Shown: piece after piece, positions 1 through 9,735 of the stretch
Position numbering within the stretch: position 1 is the first letter of the stretch
Layout of the letters: every line of letters starts with the position of its first letter
DNA from: Prorocentrum cordatum
Taxonomy: Eukaryota > Sar > Dinophyceae > Prorocentrales > Prorocentraceae
Assembly: GCA_963575745.1 (NCBI GenBank)
Contig: CAUYUJ010000749.1
Span: forward strand, 45,842-109,841
DNA length: 64,000 bases
Reading direction: 5' to 3'
Notes under the pieces: generated by a model
Database searches by the model: none
Seen by the model: only the letters and a program-made list of their open reading frames with translations
Told to the model about the DNA's origin: nothing
Made by a program: the position numbers and the translations under genes

Positions 1-270
1 CATGCATACATGCATGCATACATCGAGGCATACATACATGCGTGCATAAACATGTATGTTTGCACTACTACATACGTACAAACATACATACATGCGTGCA
101 TGCATGCATACATACACGCACATACATACATACAGACAGACAGACAGACAGACAGCCAGACAGACAGACACACAGACAGACAGACATACATGCGTACATA
201 CATATAGACACACGCATGCATACATGAGTACATGCAGACATACAAACATACATGAGTACATACATACATG
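1..270. repeat. Tetranucleotide microsatellite (CATA/CAGA)
   Basis: The first 270 bases are almost entirely CATA/CATG and CAGA tetranucleotides, with a purer CAGA block at about 131-187. The frames open in both strands here are Tyr/His/Cys/Thr repeats with no protein-like composition. Confidence 0.95.
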
Positions 271-1232
271 GGGGGTCTAGTTTCGTCTGTGGATATGTAT
301 ATTGGTTGTTCAAGCCAGTTCTGACGCCTGCATTGTTTCATCTACAGACTTAAATCGCATGAGCCTACGTGCACACGTTATTTATGCATGGTTGTAAATA
401 TGTAGCTATGTGTGCGTATGTGTGAACGGGTTTTTTATTGGGTGTAAATCAATCATGATACGTAATCCAACAATAATTCAAACATTTGAGCGTTTTCATC
501 TTTGGGCTTTCTTCAGCTCCTGCCTGCCCCAGGAGGCCTACAAAATGGCTCCAACACAGTCCACAAAAATCCCACGTGGCCAAATGATCCTGCAAGAAGG
601 GCTCAATGCAGTCCAACAGGGCCCCAAGACAGCGCAACAAAGCCACACGAGAGCACCAAGCTGGCCCAAGAGAGGATCGTAGAGAGCCCCCCGACGGTCC
701 AAAACAGACCGGAGACTGCCGCAACAGATCCCCCTGACGCAACACGGCCAAAGAGAGCCCAAAGACGGCCCATCCGGGCCCCAAGACGGCCAAATGTGGC
801 TCAAGGTTCCTCCAAGACTGCCCCACAGGAGCCCGAGAAATGGCGGAAGAAAGGAAGGGCACCGACGAAAACGAGAGGAGAACCCCCGTGACGACTTGTC
901 ACATGTTAGAGCTTGCCCAAGCCTGCAGACAGGACTGGCACGGCGGTGGGACGTGCCGCAGGCAGCTGGAGGAGGAGGAGAAGATCGAGGAAGAGTGCGA
1001 GGCAGAATGGGGAAGAGCGAGAGGATGGCGTGGGACGGGCGTGGGAGGAGGAATCTCTTCCCGACTAAATGTCAGCAAAACCCGGTGGCGCAACTGCTAT
1101 GCCTTGCAGGTTGTGGCAGGGCACCGGATCGAACAATAGAGCCGAGGATGCGATGACCACGAAGCGTATGGCCAGAACAAACCCGCCGACCCCCGCTTGC
1201 CAGGGCTGCAAATGGTTCGCGACCTCTATTTT
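271..1232. other. No gene seen; CCAAGA-type degenerate repeat island at about 536-845
   Basis: No coding block is recognised. From about 536 to 845 the sequence is a degenerate 10-12 base pattern of the form CCAAGA followed by N-GGCC (for example GGCCCCAAGACGGCC), seen as similar islands at many places in this window. The rest is unique-looking sequence. Confidence 0.5.
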
Positions 1233-1500
1233 TATGTCGGGCATGTCCCCCACAGGCGGATTTTGGACGAAAAACTAAGAAGAGTCAAAAAGTATTCAAA
1301 CATAGTCAAAAATTATAGAAATATTGTCCCCAGACAATTTGTTACTAGTTGGGGATGTTCCTCATGTAGGCGGAATTTGGACGAAAACGAAAAAACATAA
1401 CTAATGCTGAACCATAATAAAAATTGGTAAAACATAGTTACCATATAATGTCAGGACTACTTTGGAATATTCCTCCTGAAGAGGGACAGACCCGACTTAA
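1233..1500. mobile_element. MITE-like family A, compound copy
   Basis: The left end reads GTCGGGCATGTCCC and the right end GGGACAGACCCGACTTAA, inverted copies of each other. An internal second left-end-like segment (about 1352-1385: GTAGGCGGAATTTGGACGAAA) repeats the 1251-1275 segment, so the copy looks nested or rearranged. No coding capacity. A TA or TTAA-like target is possible. Confidence 0.75.
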
Positions 1501-1729
1501 CCCTACGCCCCACAGTGCCTACAAGTTCTGGCCTCAAGCTATTATCGGGGAGATGTAAGACTCGGGTACGGGGGACTCGGGTTGGTTTGATGGGGCCACC
1601 ACAAAAATGACGTGACCAACCTGAAATCTGACGCGAACTCCCGCTGCAAACATCCCACGAAAACTGGACCGTCAGAATCCAGGACGTGCTCGTCAGAAAA
1701 CGTCGGCAAACCCGAGTCCCGGGTTACTC

Positions 1730-1886
1730 TTAAGTCAGGCATGTCCCCCTACCGAGGGATAATTGACGAAAAAAGCAATACCCCAAAATATTCCAAACTG
1801 TTCAACAAATGCTCAAAAAATAGTCCCGAGGCTATCTTTTGACTATCTTTGAATATTCCTCCTGAAGAGGGACAGGCCCGCCTTAA
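1730..1886. mobile_element. MITE-like family A copy
   Basis: The left terminus TTAAGTCAGGCATGTCCCCC and the right terminus GAGGGACAGGCCCGCCTTAA form imperfect inverted repeats around an AT-rich core that includes AAAAAATAGTCCCGAGGC. Same family as 1233-1500, 3277-3434, 6297-6460 and the half copy at 57095-57205. Confidence 0.8.
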
Positions 1887-1909
1887 GCTTACTCGAGTCT
1901 TACCTTTCC

Positions 1910-2125
1910 CCGACCGTCGGGGCTCAAGAGACGGGGGTCAATGCAAACGGGGGTCAGCCACGGCAACGGATCTTGCAGCCGCTCATGGCCGCGAGGCGGC
2001 CGCGCATACTGGCTGACCCGGGTTTGCGAAAACCTGCGTTGCAATGTGTTTCTCCTGCATTGCAATTTTCTGGTTTCCTGCTGACCCGGGTCTGGATTGA
2101 CCCGGGTCAGAAGATCCCCGAGACC
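1910..2125. repeat. Dispersed repeat B, inverted copy of 53417-53640
   Basis: Phrases such as GGCTCAAGAGACGGGGGTCA, GCGGCCGCG and GCATTGCAATTTTCTGGTTT recur on the opposite strand at 53417-53640 in the same relative order. No coding sequence is evident. Confidence 0.65.
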
Positions 2126-2510
2126 GAACCCGGGGACTCCTGCTGGGCTCGGGTCGGGCGAAAGGGGGGGATAGCAAAGGGGGGGTTTGAGAATCAGCTC
2201 ACGTAGCTGATTTTCCCGGCGCCTCCCGGCGCCGGAGGCGACTATGTATCAAGGAATGGGCCCCTCGGTGGGGCCGAAACCAGCTGCATGCAGCAAATTT
2301 TGTACCCCCCCCTTTCCCCATCCCCCTCCATTTCGTCCGGCCCGACGGGCCTCCGAGACGCGCCCCGAGCCGCCGCGAGACGGGCCGCGCCCTCGCCGCA
2401 GACGCGCGCCCTCCTCCGGCGCGGGCGGCGGACCGTGCGCGGCAGCGCCACCGGCTGTTAACTCCGACAGCCGCCTTGCACCCTGCGTCCACCATCGGTG
2501 GCCAAGTGTT

Positions 2511-2669
2511 TGAGCAGGGGCCGACCGTCCCCGGCATTCCCAGCTAGGCCTACCACGGCGTGTTCTCAGAGCCCCAAAGTGGTCTCAGAACAGAAGCCAT
2601 GTTCTTAGAGTTTAAAGCCCGATGGTGTTACAAGAAGGCAGTCCCAGCCAGAAGTGTTCCAAGAACCAT
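2511..2669. repeat. Dispersed repeat C with inverted ends
   Basis: The segment beginning GAGCAGGGGCCGACCGTCCC is also present at 53267 and 53630. It is followed by CATGTTCTTAGAG at about 2599-2611 and AGTGTTCCAAGAACCAT at 2653-2669, a decayed version of the clean terminal inverted repeat pair at 53670-53773. Confidence 0.6.
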
Positions 2670-2899
2670 CCGCGGAAACCACAAGAGGTCTGTAGGTACG
2701 CCAGGACGCTTCGCCACTGCTTGAAATGTATGAGACAGGTTTGCAGCTTCCACCCCGATGCTTCAAAAGTGCTGAGACTACCCCGAGGCCTGTCGCTTCG
2801 GGGTTCTGACATAAGCGCCGGGGCAGAACGAGGGTGGCCCTTTAGGCAGACGGATCGGTGGCAACTCATGGGAGCCTCCCATACCATCCTGTTGGCTCA

Positions 2900-2980
2900 T
2901 GCGAACCGACGCTAATCGGTGCTAGTCGACGCTAAGCAGCGCTATACCGACGCGAGTCGACGCTAATCGGGGCTGAATCG
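2900..2980. repeat. Degenerate 10-bp tandem repeat (CGACGCTAAT)
   Basis: About seven imperfect units of CGACGCTAAT / CGGTGCTAGT run in tandem. No gene is seen here. Confidence 0.6.
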
Positions 2981-3276
2981 GCACGATCTCATCCATTACC
3001 AAGCGCTCGTCGGCGCTAGAAGCGGCATTTAGTGGGCACACGTGGCTCCCAAGGTTTGCGACCGAAAGACGGGACGCCTGAATTCACGCGATGCTGGTGA
3101 GACTTCGGGAGCGGCGCGCCACCATGCGTGCAGAGCGCAGGCGGGGCGGCGAGGCTGCCCGCCCAACAAGGAACACCGCCAAATGCCCTGCGGCACTCGG
3201 GGGTCGACGGCACGAAAGCCTCGGCGGCTGGGCCGAGGGGACTGCCCCTGGCGACTCCCCCACCCCAGTAGGCTCA

Positions 3277-3434
3277 GGGCGGGCCTGTCCCCCTACAGGG
3301 GATGTTGGACGAAACATAAACCAGATACAACAAATGCTCAGAAAATATGCCAAATAATACTCAAAAAATAGTCCCCAGACTATTGTTTGACTATTTTTGA
3401 AGATTCCCCCTGTAGAGGGACAGGCCCGACTTAA
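3277..3434. mobile_element. MITE-like family A copy
   Basis: The left end GGGCGGGCCTGTCCCCCTAC pairs with the right end CCTGTAGAGGGACAGGCCCG. The core contains AATAGTCCCCAGACTATTG, itself a small palindrome. Length is about 158 bp and the element is non-coding. Confidence 0.8.
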
Positions 3435-3789
3435 CAGTAGGCCACCACGCGTGAGCCCAGACTACCCCTGCAGGTGAGACCTCTGAAGAACTGGCAGGGG
3501 TTGAGAATTCGAAGGGTGTCTGTAGTCAGGTGCCACCCCGGCGGGGATGTCCGACGACCCAGCGTCGGGCGTCGAGTGGACCTGCAGGGGTGGGATTCGC
3601 AAGCGGTCACAGACCCAGGCCGACCCTGACCCCCCAGCGGTACCCGTCGGTCGGAAGAAGTAGGCAGAAGCATGGAGTAGGAAGGCGTTGGTAGTAGGTT
3701 GGATCTCCGCCCGCCACCTGAAGAGGAGGGAAGAAGGAAACCACTCGAGCAATGAAGTAGAAAGGCACTTAAAGTAGATTGGAATCCAG

Positions 3790-4025
3790 AAATACAGGAG
3801 AGCCCAGAATCGAATCGACAAAACGGATCAGCGATCGAAATAAGTCGGATCGGCGGACATCGGCAGGCTAGTAGGCCTCCATTGAGGAATCGGACTCCAA
3901 ATCGGAATTCGTTATCGAATCGAACCGGAATCGGAGGCCATCGAAATCGAATCGAATCGAATCGGAGGCCGTCGAAATGAGCCCTGGAAATACCTACTTT
4001 CAACGACCGGCGTGTGCAGTGGGGG
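3790..4025. repeat. Dispersed TCGAAATCGAAT-type repeat D
   Basis: Rich in ATCGAATCGAACCGGAATCGG-like words and ending in a TCGAATCGAAT microsatellite. Related sequence lies at about 5690-6070 and 55090-55290. The shared 3' part near 4000 (CCTACTTTCAACGACC) matches 6053-6066 (CCTACTTTTGACGGCC). Confidence 0.55.
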
Positions 4026-4342
4026 CCCTTCCGCAAGAAAAACCCTCCACGAGCAGCTCCACCCGGACTACCCCATGGGCGTCCCTTGATTTCCTGGTGT
4101 GGGAGCGTCGCGCTCTCCATCTCAGGAGCGGCCAAGAGGGGGGGTGTCCAAGAGGGGGGGGTGCAAATCATGACTGTCGGCATGTGCGCGGCCCAGCGGG
4201 GGGGCCAGGGACGTAATGAAATAAGAAGGGGCGCCATGAAATCTTGGGGAATATCATGGCCCACGCCATGATATCCACTCACCCCTAGTCATCCCCCCCT
4301 CTTAACCCAAGAAACCCGGGGCACCCTGGAGGCAAGAAGGGT

Positions 4343-4443
4343 CAGGAGGAGGAGGAGGAGGGGGAGGGGGAGGAGAAGGAGGAGGAGGGGGAGGAGGAGG
4401 AGGAGGAGGAGGAGGAGGAGGAGGAGGAGGAGGAGGAGGAGGA
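4343..4443. repeat. GGA trinucleotide microsatellite
   Basis: An almost pure GGA tract, purine-rich on the plus strand. Confidence 0.95.
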
Positions 4444-4487
4444 GTCTCTCTGGAGTCTCTGCCTGATCGCGTAGCGATGTGGTGAAT

Positions 4488-4757
4488 TTAAATGCCCGCC
4501 ACCCTCTGTAGGGAATTGTTGACTCTGGTGGTCGTCTGAGCTCGACTGAGGACCTTCGGCCAGAGTCCTTCGGAAATCCGCTTAAGGTATTTCTTCCCCG
4601 TGCTAGTGGGTTGCTCGCAGAGGTCCCCGAGTTTCCCGAGGAGCTTCTGGGCGCATGCTCCGCAGTGGGAACAGAACCACAGTTGCAGCCCAGCGTGGAA
4701 CATCAGAGTGTGACTCGAGTGAACGAACCCCCCCGCGATATGAACCTGCATACCCAT
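4488..4757 (-). pseudogene. Cys-containing gene fragment of unknown family
   Basis: The 89-codon frame has protein-like composition, unlike its neighbours. It contains SSHTLMFHAGLQLWFCSHCG followed by ACAQKLLGKLGDLC, with CxxCG spacing typical of a small metal-binding site, and then CEQP and YLKRISEGLWP. From memory, similar His/Cys blocks are common in dinoflagellate multicopy proteins, but I cannot name the domain. No matching upstream exon or clean start is visible; a GGA/CCT microsatellite lies on either side. Most likely a fragment left by duplication. The function is unknown. Confidence 0.35.
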
Positions 4758-4873
4758 GGGGGCCTCCTTGTGAGTGCCATTGATATTGATGAGTTCGAAA
4801 CAGCTAGTCTGTAACCAGGAGGTCCGAGTGGCCTTGCTGGAGCTGCTGAGACACCTACAACACTTGGAGCCTG

Positions 4874-4955
4874 TGGAGGAGGAGGAGGAGGAGGAGGAGA
4901 AGGAGGAGGAGGGGAGAGGAGGAGGGAGGAGGAGGAGGAGAGGAGGAGGTCTTTC
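4874..4955. repeat. GGA microsatellite
   Basis: Interrupted GGA tract, purine-rich on the plus strand. Confidence 0.9.
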
Positions 4956-5091
4956 TTGGCATGAGCCCCCGCTGCACTCGGCACTGGACGCCGCGCGCAG
5001 AGCATCCCCGCTCTCCGAGGGTCGGGGTTGGCCTGGGCGGGGGGGGGGGGCGGGGGTCAGGGGCGGGCTGCCTCGCCCCAGCCGTTGCGCC

Positions 5092-5165
5092 TCTCTCCTC
5101 CCTCCTCCTCCTCCTCCTCCTCCTCCTCCTCCTCCTCCTCCTCCTCATCCTCCTCCTCCTGCTCT
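5092..5165. repeat. CCT microsatellite
   Basis: CCT tract with one CAT interruption. Together with the GGA tract at 4874 it forms a purine/pyrimidine mirror arrangement about 140 bases apart. Confidence 0.9.
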
Positions 5166-5689
5166 GATGGCAGCATCCGGTGCACCCCGCGTATAAGCAG
5201 CGGCAGCTGTCTCCTGCCACAGAGGGCGAGGAAAGGGAACACGACGGAGGACCCTAAGAGTGCCCCAGCAGCCGGAGTCCCAGCAGGCAGGAGCGCCGTG
5301 GCTCCGACTGGGCTTGCTCCAACCGGGCCGGGCGCCGCCCGAGAGGAGGGCAAATCCAGCTGGCTTCTCGGAAGCTCTCCGTCCCTCGGAGGAGCGGGAG
5401 CTGCCTCCGGGAAAAACTGCTCGTGAGACCGTGGAGGCCTCCCCCCGGGGGCTCGCTGTCGAGAGAGGCAGGATGATTAACCAGCAAAGGACCCCAATGC
5501 TTTGGAAGGGGACCTAAGTTAGGGGGGGCCAGAACATTAGGGACAGAGGCGATGTTGCAGATGCCTCGAATCCAACCCCCCAAATATTATCTCTAATGCG
5601 AAGACGGGGACCTCAGTGAGGCCACGACTTTCATGTGCTGTTAGGGTTAGGGGTCCTTGTAGCCTCGATGACATGAGAGCCCACAGTCG
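5166..5689. other. No gene recognised
   Basis: GC-rich sequence with overlapping frames on both strands and no recognisable domain. CTTCTCGGAAGCTC near 5364 resembles the palindromic family at 6112-6262. Confidence 0.4.
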
Positions 5690-6070
5690 AATAGCTAAGC
5701 CGGAGCGAGGATCGAAGCGACTCTGATCGGCGGATCTTGGCAGCAGAGTCGGGATAAGCACAATCGGCAGAAATCTCGGCAAGCAAAAAAAAACCTCCGA
5801 TGAGACACCGAAAACCAAGTCGGAATCCAGGACGTGGCGCCGAGCCTGCGTCGGAATCGATCGACATCGAACCGAGACGAGTCGGATCAGCCCATCGGTC
5901 GACAGCCCTGCGCGGAAGCAGGGAAAAGGAAGGCGTGTATGGCTCGGGCTTCCGCCCGCCCCCCGGAACGGGTAGGGAAAGGGGGTCGCACGAGGCGTCG
6001 AGCAGGGCGGCGCCCACAGTAGATTGGGACTTGGGCATACAACAAGAAAAACCTACTTTTGACGGCCAGC
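5690..6070. repeat. Dispersed repeat D copy
   Basis: Shares TCGGAATCGATCGACATCGA-type words and the terminal AAAACCTACTTTTGACGGCC with 3790-4025. No clear coding sequence. Confidence 0.5.
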
Positions 6071-6111
6071 GGATGATCTCGGCGGCGAGCGACAGGGGGA
6101 AGTGAGGAGGA

Positions 6112-6262
6112 GGAGGAGGCCTTCTCAGAGGGCTCGGCAGTCCACCATAGGCCGTTCGAGACAATCTCCAGGCCTTCCCCGAAGAAAGACAGCACAAACA
6201 AACTTCTCAGAAGCCGCGAGGACTTCTGCGAAGCCCCGCCGCCTTTTGAGAAGGCCTTCTTT
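6112..6262. repeat. CTTCTCAGAAG palindrome family, inverted copy of 59375-59490
   Basis: Contains CTTCTCAGAAGCC and CCGCCGCCTTTTGAGAAGG. The latter matches CCTTCTCAAAAGGCGGCGG at 59373 on the opposite strand. Confidence 0.6.
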
Positions 6263-6296
6263 TCATTCACCCCCCCCTCGCTCGCCGCCGCTAATC

Positions 6297-6460
6297 TTAG
6301 GTCGGGCATGTCCCCCTACAGGTGGACTTTCGACGAAAAATCAGAAATAGCCAAACCATGCTCAAAACACTTCAAACACAATAGTATCGAAACATCGTCC
6401 CCAGACTATGTTTTAACTATTCTCGAATATTCCTCCTGTAGAGGGACATGCCCGACTTAA
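6297..6460. mobile_element. MITE-like family A, best-preserved copy
   Basis: The left terminus begins TTAGGTCGGGCATGTCCC and continues CCTACAGGTGGA. The right terminus, read on the minus strand, begins TTAAGTCGGGCATGTCCC and continues TCTACAGGAGGA. That is about 30 bp of terminal inverted repeat with four mismatches, around a core of about 105 bp. TTA at both outer ends suggests a TA or TTA target. No coding capacity. Confidence 0.9.
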
Positions 6461-6472
6461 CTAAAAAAAAAA

Positions 6473-6660
6473 CAACAACATAAACATGAACATTTGGCGC
6501 TCTGCGCGGATTCCGTGGATCCGGGCTGGGCCCCCCTGGCGGCGCCTTCGGCGCCGCCCCTGGCGCACTCCGCGCGTCAGGGAGGAAGAGGTCCAGCGCA
6601 GATCCAAGAAATCCGCGCGGAACGCCCAAATTTTATGTCTATGCTGGTTGTTCTTCGATT
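6473..6660. mobile_element. Long-arm foldback element (family F)
   Basis: The two halves are inverted repeats of about 60 bp. The left arm runs AACAACATAAACATGAACAT then GCGCGGATTCCGTGGATCC; the right arm, reverse-complemented, runs AACAACCAGCATAGACATAA then GCGCGGATTTCTTGGATC. A second palindrome (GGCGGCGCCTTCGGCGCCGCC-like) sits in the centre. Related copies: 56970-57085, 58708-58893 and 59887-59975. The copy at 58708-58893 lies inside a probable intron. Confidence 0.8.
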
Positions 6661-6911
6661 TTCACTCTAATCGAGCCAAGCCCCGGAGAGCGGGCCTCGA
6701 GCCTGGGGGAGGGCGACCAGCCTGGCATTTGGACGCTCGAAACGGGTACGGAACAAATTGGCACAATGCCCAACAACAAATGCTGTCACAAACCGGCAAT
6801 GGCCGCGCTGTTGGGCAGGCGGCCTCCTGTCCCAAGTGTGCACATCCCGCGGCGACGACGACAGCGAATCCAGTTCGAAATGAACAAGAACTGCTGTCGG
6901 TTTTTGATCCC

Positions 6912-7047
6912 TGATGGGCCTGTTTTCCACCACCACCACAAGTTGGATGGGAGAGGGGGTCCTCTTCCTCCTCCTCCTCCTCCACCTCCTCCTCCTCTTC
7001 CCCTTCCAACTTACGGTGGTGGTGGTGGTGGAAAACAGGCCCATCAT
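6912..7047. mobile_element. CCT microsatellite bounded by inverted repeats
   Basis: The left arm 6912-6947 (TGATGGGCCTGTTTTCCACC, ACCACCACA, AGTTGGA) is matched by the reverse complement of 7005-7047, with only a short length difference in the CCA run. The sequence between is a CCT tract, so the microsatellite is enclosed by about 36-bp inverted repeats. Confidence 0.8.
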
Positions 7048-7144
7048 ACCCCTTCTTGCCGTACCCATCTCGATCGCCCCGATGGCACCGCCCGGCCCTC
7101 CGCGGCGGCCAACCGCCGCCGGCCGAAGCCCGCCACCAGCACGC

Positions 7145-7690
7145 GCAACCCCCGCCGGGGGGGGGGGGGGCGGCGGCGGAGGAGGACGAGGACGAGGCGA
7201 GGCAAGCGGGCCCGAGGCGTGTGCGCCCCGCCGCGGAGCAACGAAGGAGGAGGAGGAGGAGGAGGAGGAGGAGGAGGAGAACGAGGAGGTGGAGGAGGAG
7301 GGGGGGGGAGGAGAAGGAGGAGGAGGAGGAGAGGAGGAGAGGAGGAGGAGGAGGAGGGTAAGGTGGAGGAGGAGGAAGAGGAGGAGGAGGAGGAAAAGGA
7401 CGAGGAGGAGGGGGAGAAACGAGGAGGAAGAAGGAGGAGGAGGAGGAGAAAGAGAAGGGGAGGCGGAAGGGGGGGGAGGAGGAGGCGGAGGGGGTTGGAG
7501 AGGAGGGGGTTGGAGAGCAGGGAAAGGAGGAGCAAGGGCGGAGGGGGGGGGGGGAGGGGGGGAGGGGGAGGGGGTGGGGGGAGGGGAGGGGAGGAGGAGG
7601 AGGAGGAGGAGGAGGAGGAGGAGGAGGAGGAGGGAGGAGGAGGAGGAGGAGGAAGGAGGGGATGAGGAGGAGAAGGAGGAGAAGGAGGAT
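7145..7690. repeat. Long GGA/GAGG purine tract
   Basis: About 450 bases of interrupted GGA from about 7243, preceded by a G12 run at 7159 and containing G-rich stretches. Long Gly/Glu/Arg frames on the plus strand and Pro/Ser frames on the minus strand are translations of the repeat, not genes. Confidence 0.95.
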
Positions 7691-8366
7691 TTGTTAACAT
7701 CGACACAAAGCTACCCCCCCGCATGCTCACAGGTGGTGGGGTGAGGCCGCCTGTAGCGTGAGTGCACCTGCCGCGAAGCCCACCACAAGCATGAACCCGA
7801 AGAACACCTCAACGAACAAGAGCACGCACGGCATCCCCAGAGGGTCCAAAGATCAGCGCCACAGATCTTATTGGAAACGCTAGTGTTCGGTTGTATTACC
7901 TTGCGTTACAGATCGGGAGCTTCATCTTGTTGATCAAGACAGATCTTGCGCTTTATGGTTCGATGATTTTGCTAGAAAAAATATAACTCATACATAAAAC
8001 TTGGTACATGCATTATATTTCGCGCTCTAGGTATTTTGCACGGAAGCAGCAAGCGTAACATGCAGCCTGGGCGCCCCGCAGCGGGACCAGCGGAATTAAA
8101 TTCAGGGGGGAAGCAATTTCACAGCCTATGGTGGCCCAAAACTGGGGCGGGCGGATTTGATTTAGGGCGGACGGTTCGCCGACAAAACCCTTACTATCGC
8201 CCTGGGGCATGGTTGCAGCGCGACCTGCTGGCGCCGCGCGGTTGCGCACCGCAGGTGGCGCGTGAGACACCCTTTGATTGTGAAATTGCTCCTTTCTCCC
8301 CCTCCCCCCCGTCTTGAAGCGCATGCAGGTCTTCCTGATTGTTAAATCGCCCAACGCTGTTCTGCA
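7691..8366. other. No gene recognised
   Basis: Mostly unique sequence with an AT-richer patch at about 7870-8010. Short frames show no recognisable domain. Confidence 0.4.
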
Positions 8367-8367
8367 A

Positions 8368-8490
8368 CTCCTCCTCCTCCTCCTCCTCCTCCTCCTCCTC
8401 CTCCTCCTCCTCCTCCTCCTCCTCCCCCCCTTCCTTCTCCTCCTTCTCGTCGTTCTCCTCCTTCTCCTCCTTCTCCTCCTCCTCCTCCTC
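8368..8490. repeat. CCT/TTCTCC microsatellite
   Basis: Pyrimidine-rich on the plus strand, immediately upstream of the spliced-leader-like sequence and first ATG of the next gene. Confidence 0.95.
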
Positions 8491-8521
8491 CGCACTGCCC
8501 CCCTCCTCTGGCGTTTGCGAT

Positions 8522-8542
8522 TCGAAGCCATTTTGGCGCGAG
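8522..8542 (+). other. Degraded spliced-leader relict
   Basis: Contains AGCCATTTTGGC, an exact 12-base core of the dinoflagellate SL exon (known to end CCATTTTGGCTCAAG). By eye 17 of 21 positions match. It is in sense orientation and about 50 nt upstream of the ATG at 8595. A relict SL would mean this copy descends from a reverse-transcribed, trans-spliced mRNA. Chance match remains possible. Confidence 0.5.
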
Positions 8543-8594
8543 GGATTCGCTGGGCCTGCTCAGCCGCAGGCAGTGCGACCCCCACCTCTGGAGG

Positions 8595-9503
8595 ATGGCC
8601 TCCTCTGTGAGTGGAAGCTCAACGCAGCCAGAGCCAGATGCACCGTTGCTGGCGGCGGCGGGGGGCACGTTGGAGGATTCAGTGGCCGACGCCCCAGCCC
8701 CGGCCCCAGCGAACAAGAAGCCGAGATTTGTACACCCCCGCTGGGCGCGAGCAGCCATGGAGGCCGCCGCCACGCAGGCCCAGGTGCCCACCAGCAGCCA
8801 GGCGGCGGTCGCTCCGAACAGCCAGGCCACGATCAACGAGGAGGCGATCGCCCCGAGCAGCCAGGCGGCGGTCGCTCCGAGCAGCCAGGCGGAGATCGCT
8901 CCGAGCAGCCAGGCCCCGAGCAACGAGGAGGCGATCGCCCCGAGCAGCCAGGCGGAGATCGCTCCGAGCAGCCAGGCGGCGATCGCCCCGAGCAGCCAGG
9001 CAGAGATCGCCCCGAGCAGCCAGGTGGAGATGGTGACTGACAGCCTCGCATCGGTCGCGAGCAGCGTGGCTGAGTGCGCGCACGAGGGCGACGTCGGCAT
9101 CGCAGGTGCTGCTGATAGCATTCAGCCCGCGGCCGCCTCAGCGGGCAGCGAGCCCGCCATCGAGCGGCCCCTGACGAATGTCAAGGTCGAAGGGCATGTC
9201 TGGCCATCGTTCGGCCCGCAACAAGGCCGCGGCGCCATCGACCTGGACACGGAGAGTGACGTGGGTGCCCCCGACGAGTCGCTCCCGACAGGCAGAGCCC
9301 GATTTCTTCGAACCGAGAGCGCCGCGCCTCCCCGTATTTGCCCACGCTGTCGTGGGAAGAGATGTATGGGATTCGAAGGGCCGAATGGGCGGTCCGATCT
9401 TCCGACGATTGAGGCGCTCGTGAATGCTGCGATACAGAACAACACAACCACCGCGAACGAGCCGCTGAATAATGCGCTCAAAGGAGAGGTCCTAGGCCCG
9501 TGA
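8595..9503 (+). CDS. Hypothetical protein with APSSQA repeats (gene 1, first exon or block)
   Basis: Starts at an ATG (MASSVSGSSTQPEP) and runs 302 codons to TGA. Residues about 70-150 are an imperfect 8-residue repeat (APSSQA plus E/A-I/V) encoded by 24-base units with the core CCGAGCAGCCAGGC. The C-terminal part is non-repetitive and contains a CPRCRGKRC motif, possibly one half of a zinc site, and ends ANEPLNNALKGEVLGP. The composition looks protein-coding while the neighbouring microsatellites do not. The SL-like sequence at 8522 fits this start. The true 3' boundary may be a splice site before the TGA, because further plus-strand coding blocks follow. Function unknown; acidic, low-complexity and probably disordered. 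Confidence 0.6.
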   Translation: MASSVSGSSTQPEPDAPLLAAAGGTLEDSVADAPAPAPANKKPRFVHPRWARAAMEAAATQAQVPTSSQAAVAPNSQATINEEAIAPSSQAAVAPSSQAEIAPSSQAPSNEEAIAPSSQAEIAPSSQAAIAPSSQAEIAPSSQVEMVTDSLASVASSVAECAHEGDVGIAGAADSIQPAAASAGSEPAIERPLTNVKVEGHVWPSFGPQQGRGAIDLDTESDVGAPDESLPTGRARFLRTESAAPPRICPRCRGKRCMGFEGPNGRSDLPTIEALVNAAIQNNTTTANEPLNNALKGEVLGP

Positions 9504-9518
9504 GGAGAGAGAAGGGCA

Positions 9519-9735
9519 GCGCAAGGCCTCGGAGCTCCCGCTCGAGAGGAAGAGGCCGGGCGGATACTCCGCCTGGCGCAATTTGCCATCAACCCCGAGA
9601 CAGAAAGCCATCAGTTCCGACAGGATCGTACCCGTTCGGCGCTCCAGCAGTTCTCGCTCGAGGCAGCTCGGGCAGCTCGGGCGAGGACAGCCGCCTTTCG
9701 TTTTCGTCGTTCTCGGCACGTCGGTGCTGTCTTGA
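9519..9735 (+). CDS. Possible exon of gene 1
   Basis: The frame after the AG of GGGCAG reads AGRILRLAQFAINPETE, then SHQFRQDRTRSALQQFS and LEAARAARARTAAF, an Arg/Ala helix-forming composition unlike the surrounding repeats. It runs into a CCT-rich stretch. No domain is recognised. Splice sites are guesses, and this may be non-coding. Confidence 0.3.

Noticed and set aside
1-270. Telomere-like repeat
   Set aside because: CATA/CAGA units do not resemble the TTTAGGG-type telomere repeat; it is an internal microsatellite.
536-845. Idea that CCAAGA islands are tandem SL relicts
   Set aside because: CCAAAATGGC words occur, but the period is 10-12 rather than the 15-16 expected for recycled SLs and the CTTGAG part is usually missing.
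6766-7744. Open frames of 276-299 codons rich in Gly, Glu and Arg
   Set aside because: They are translations of the GGA tract and run in several frames and both strands.
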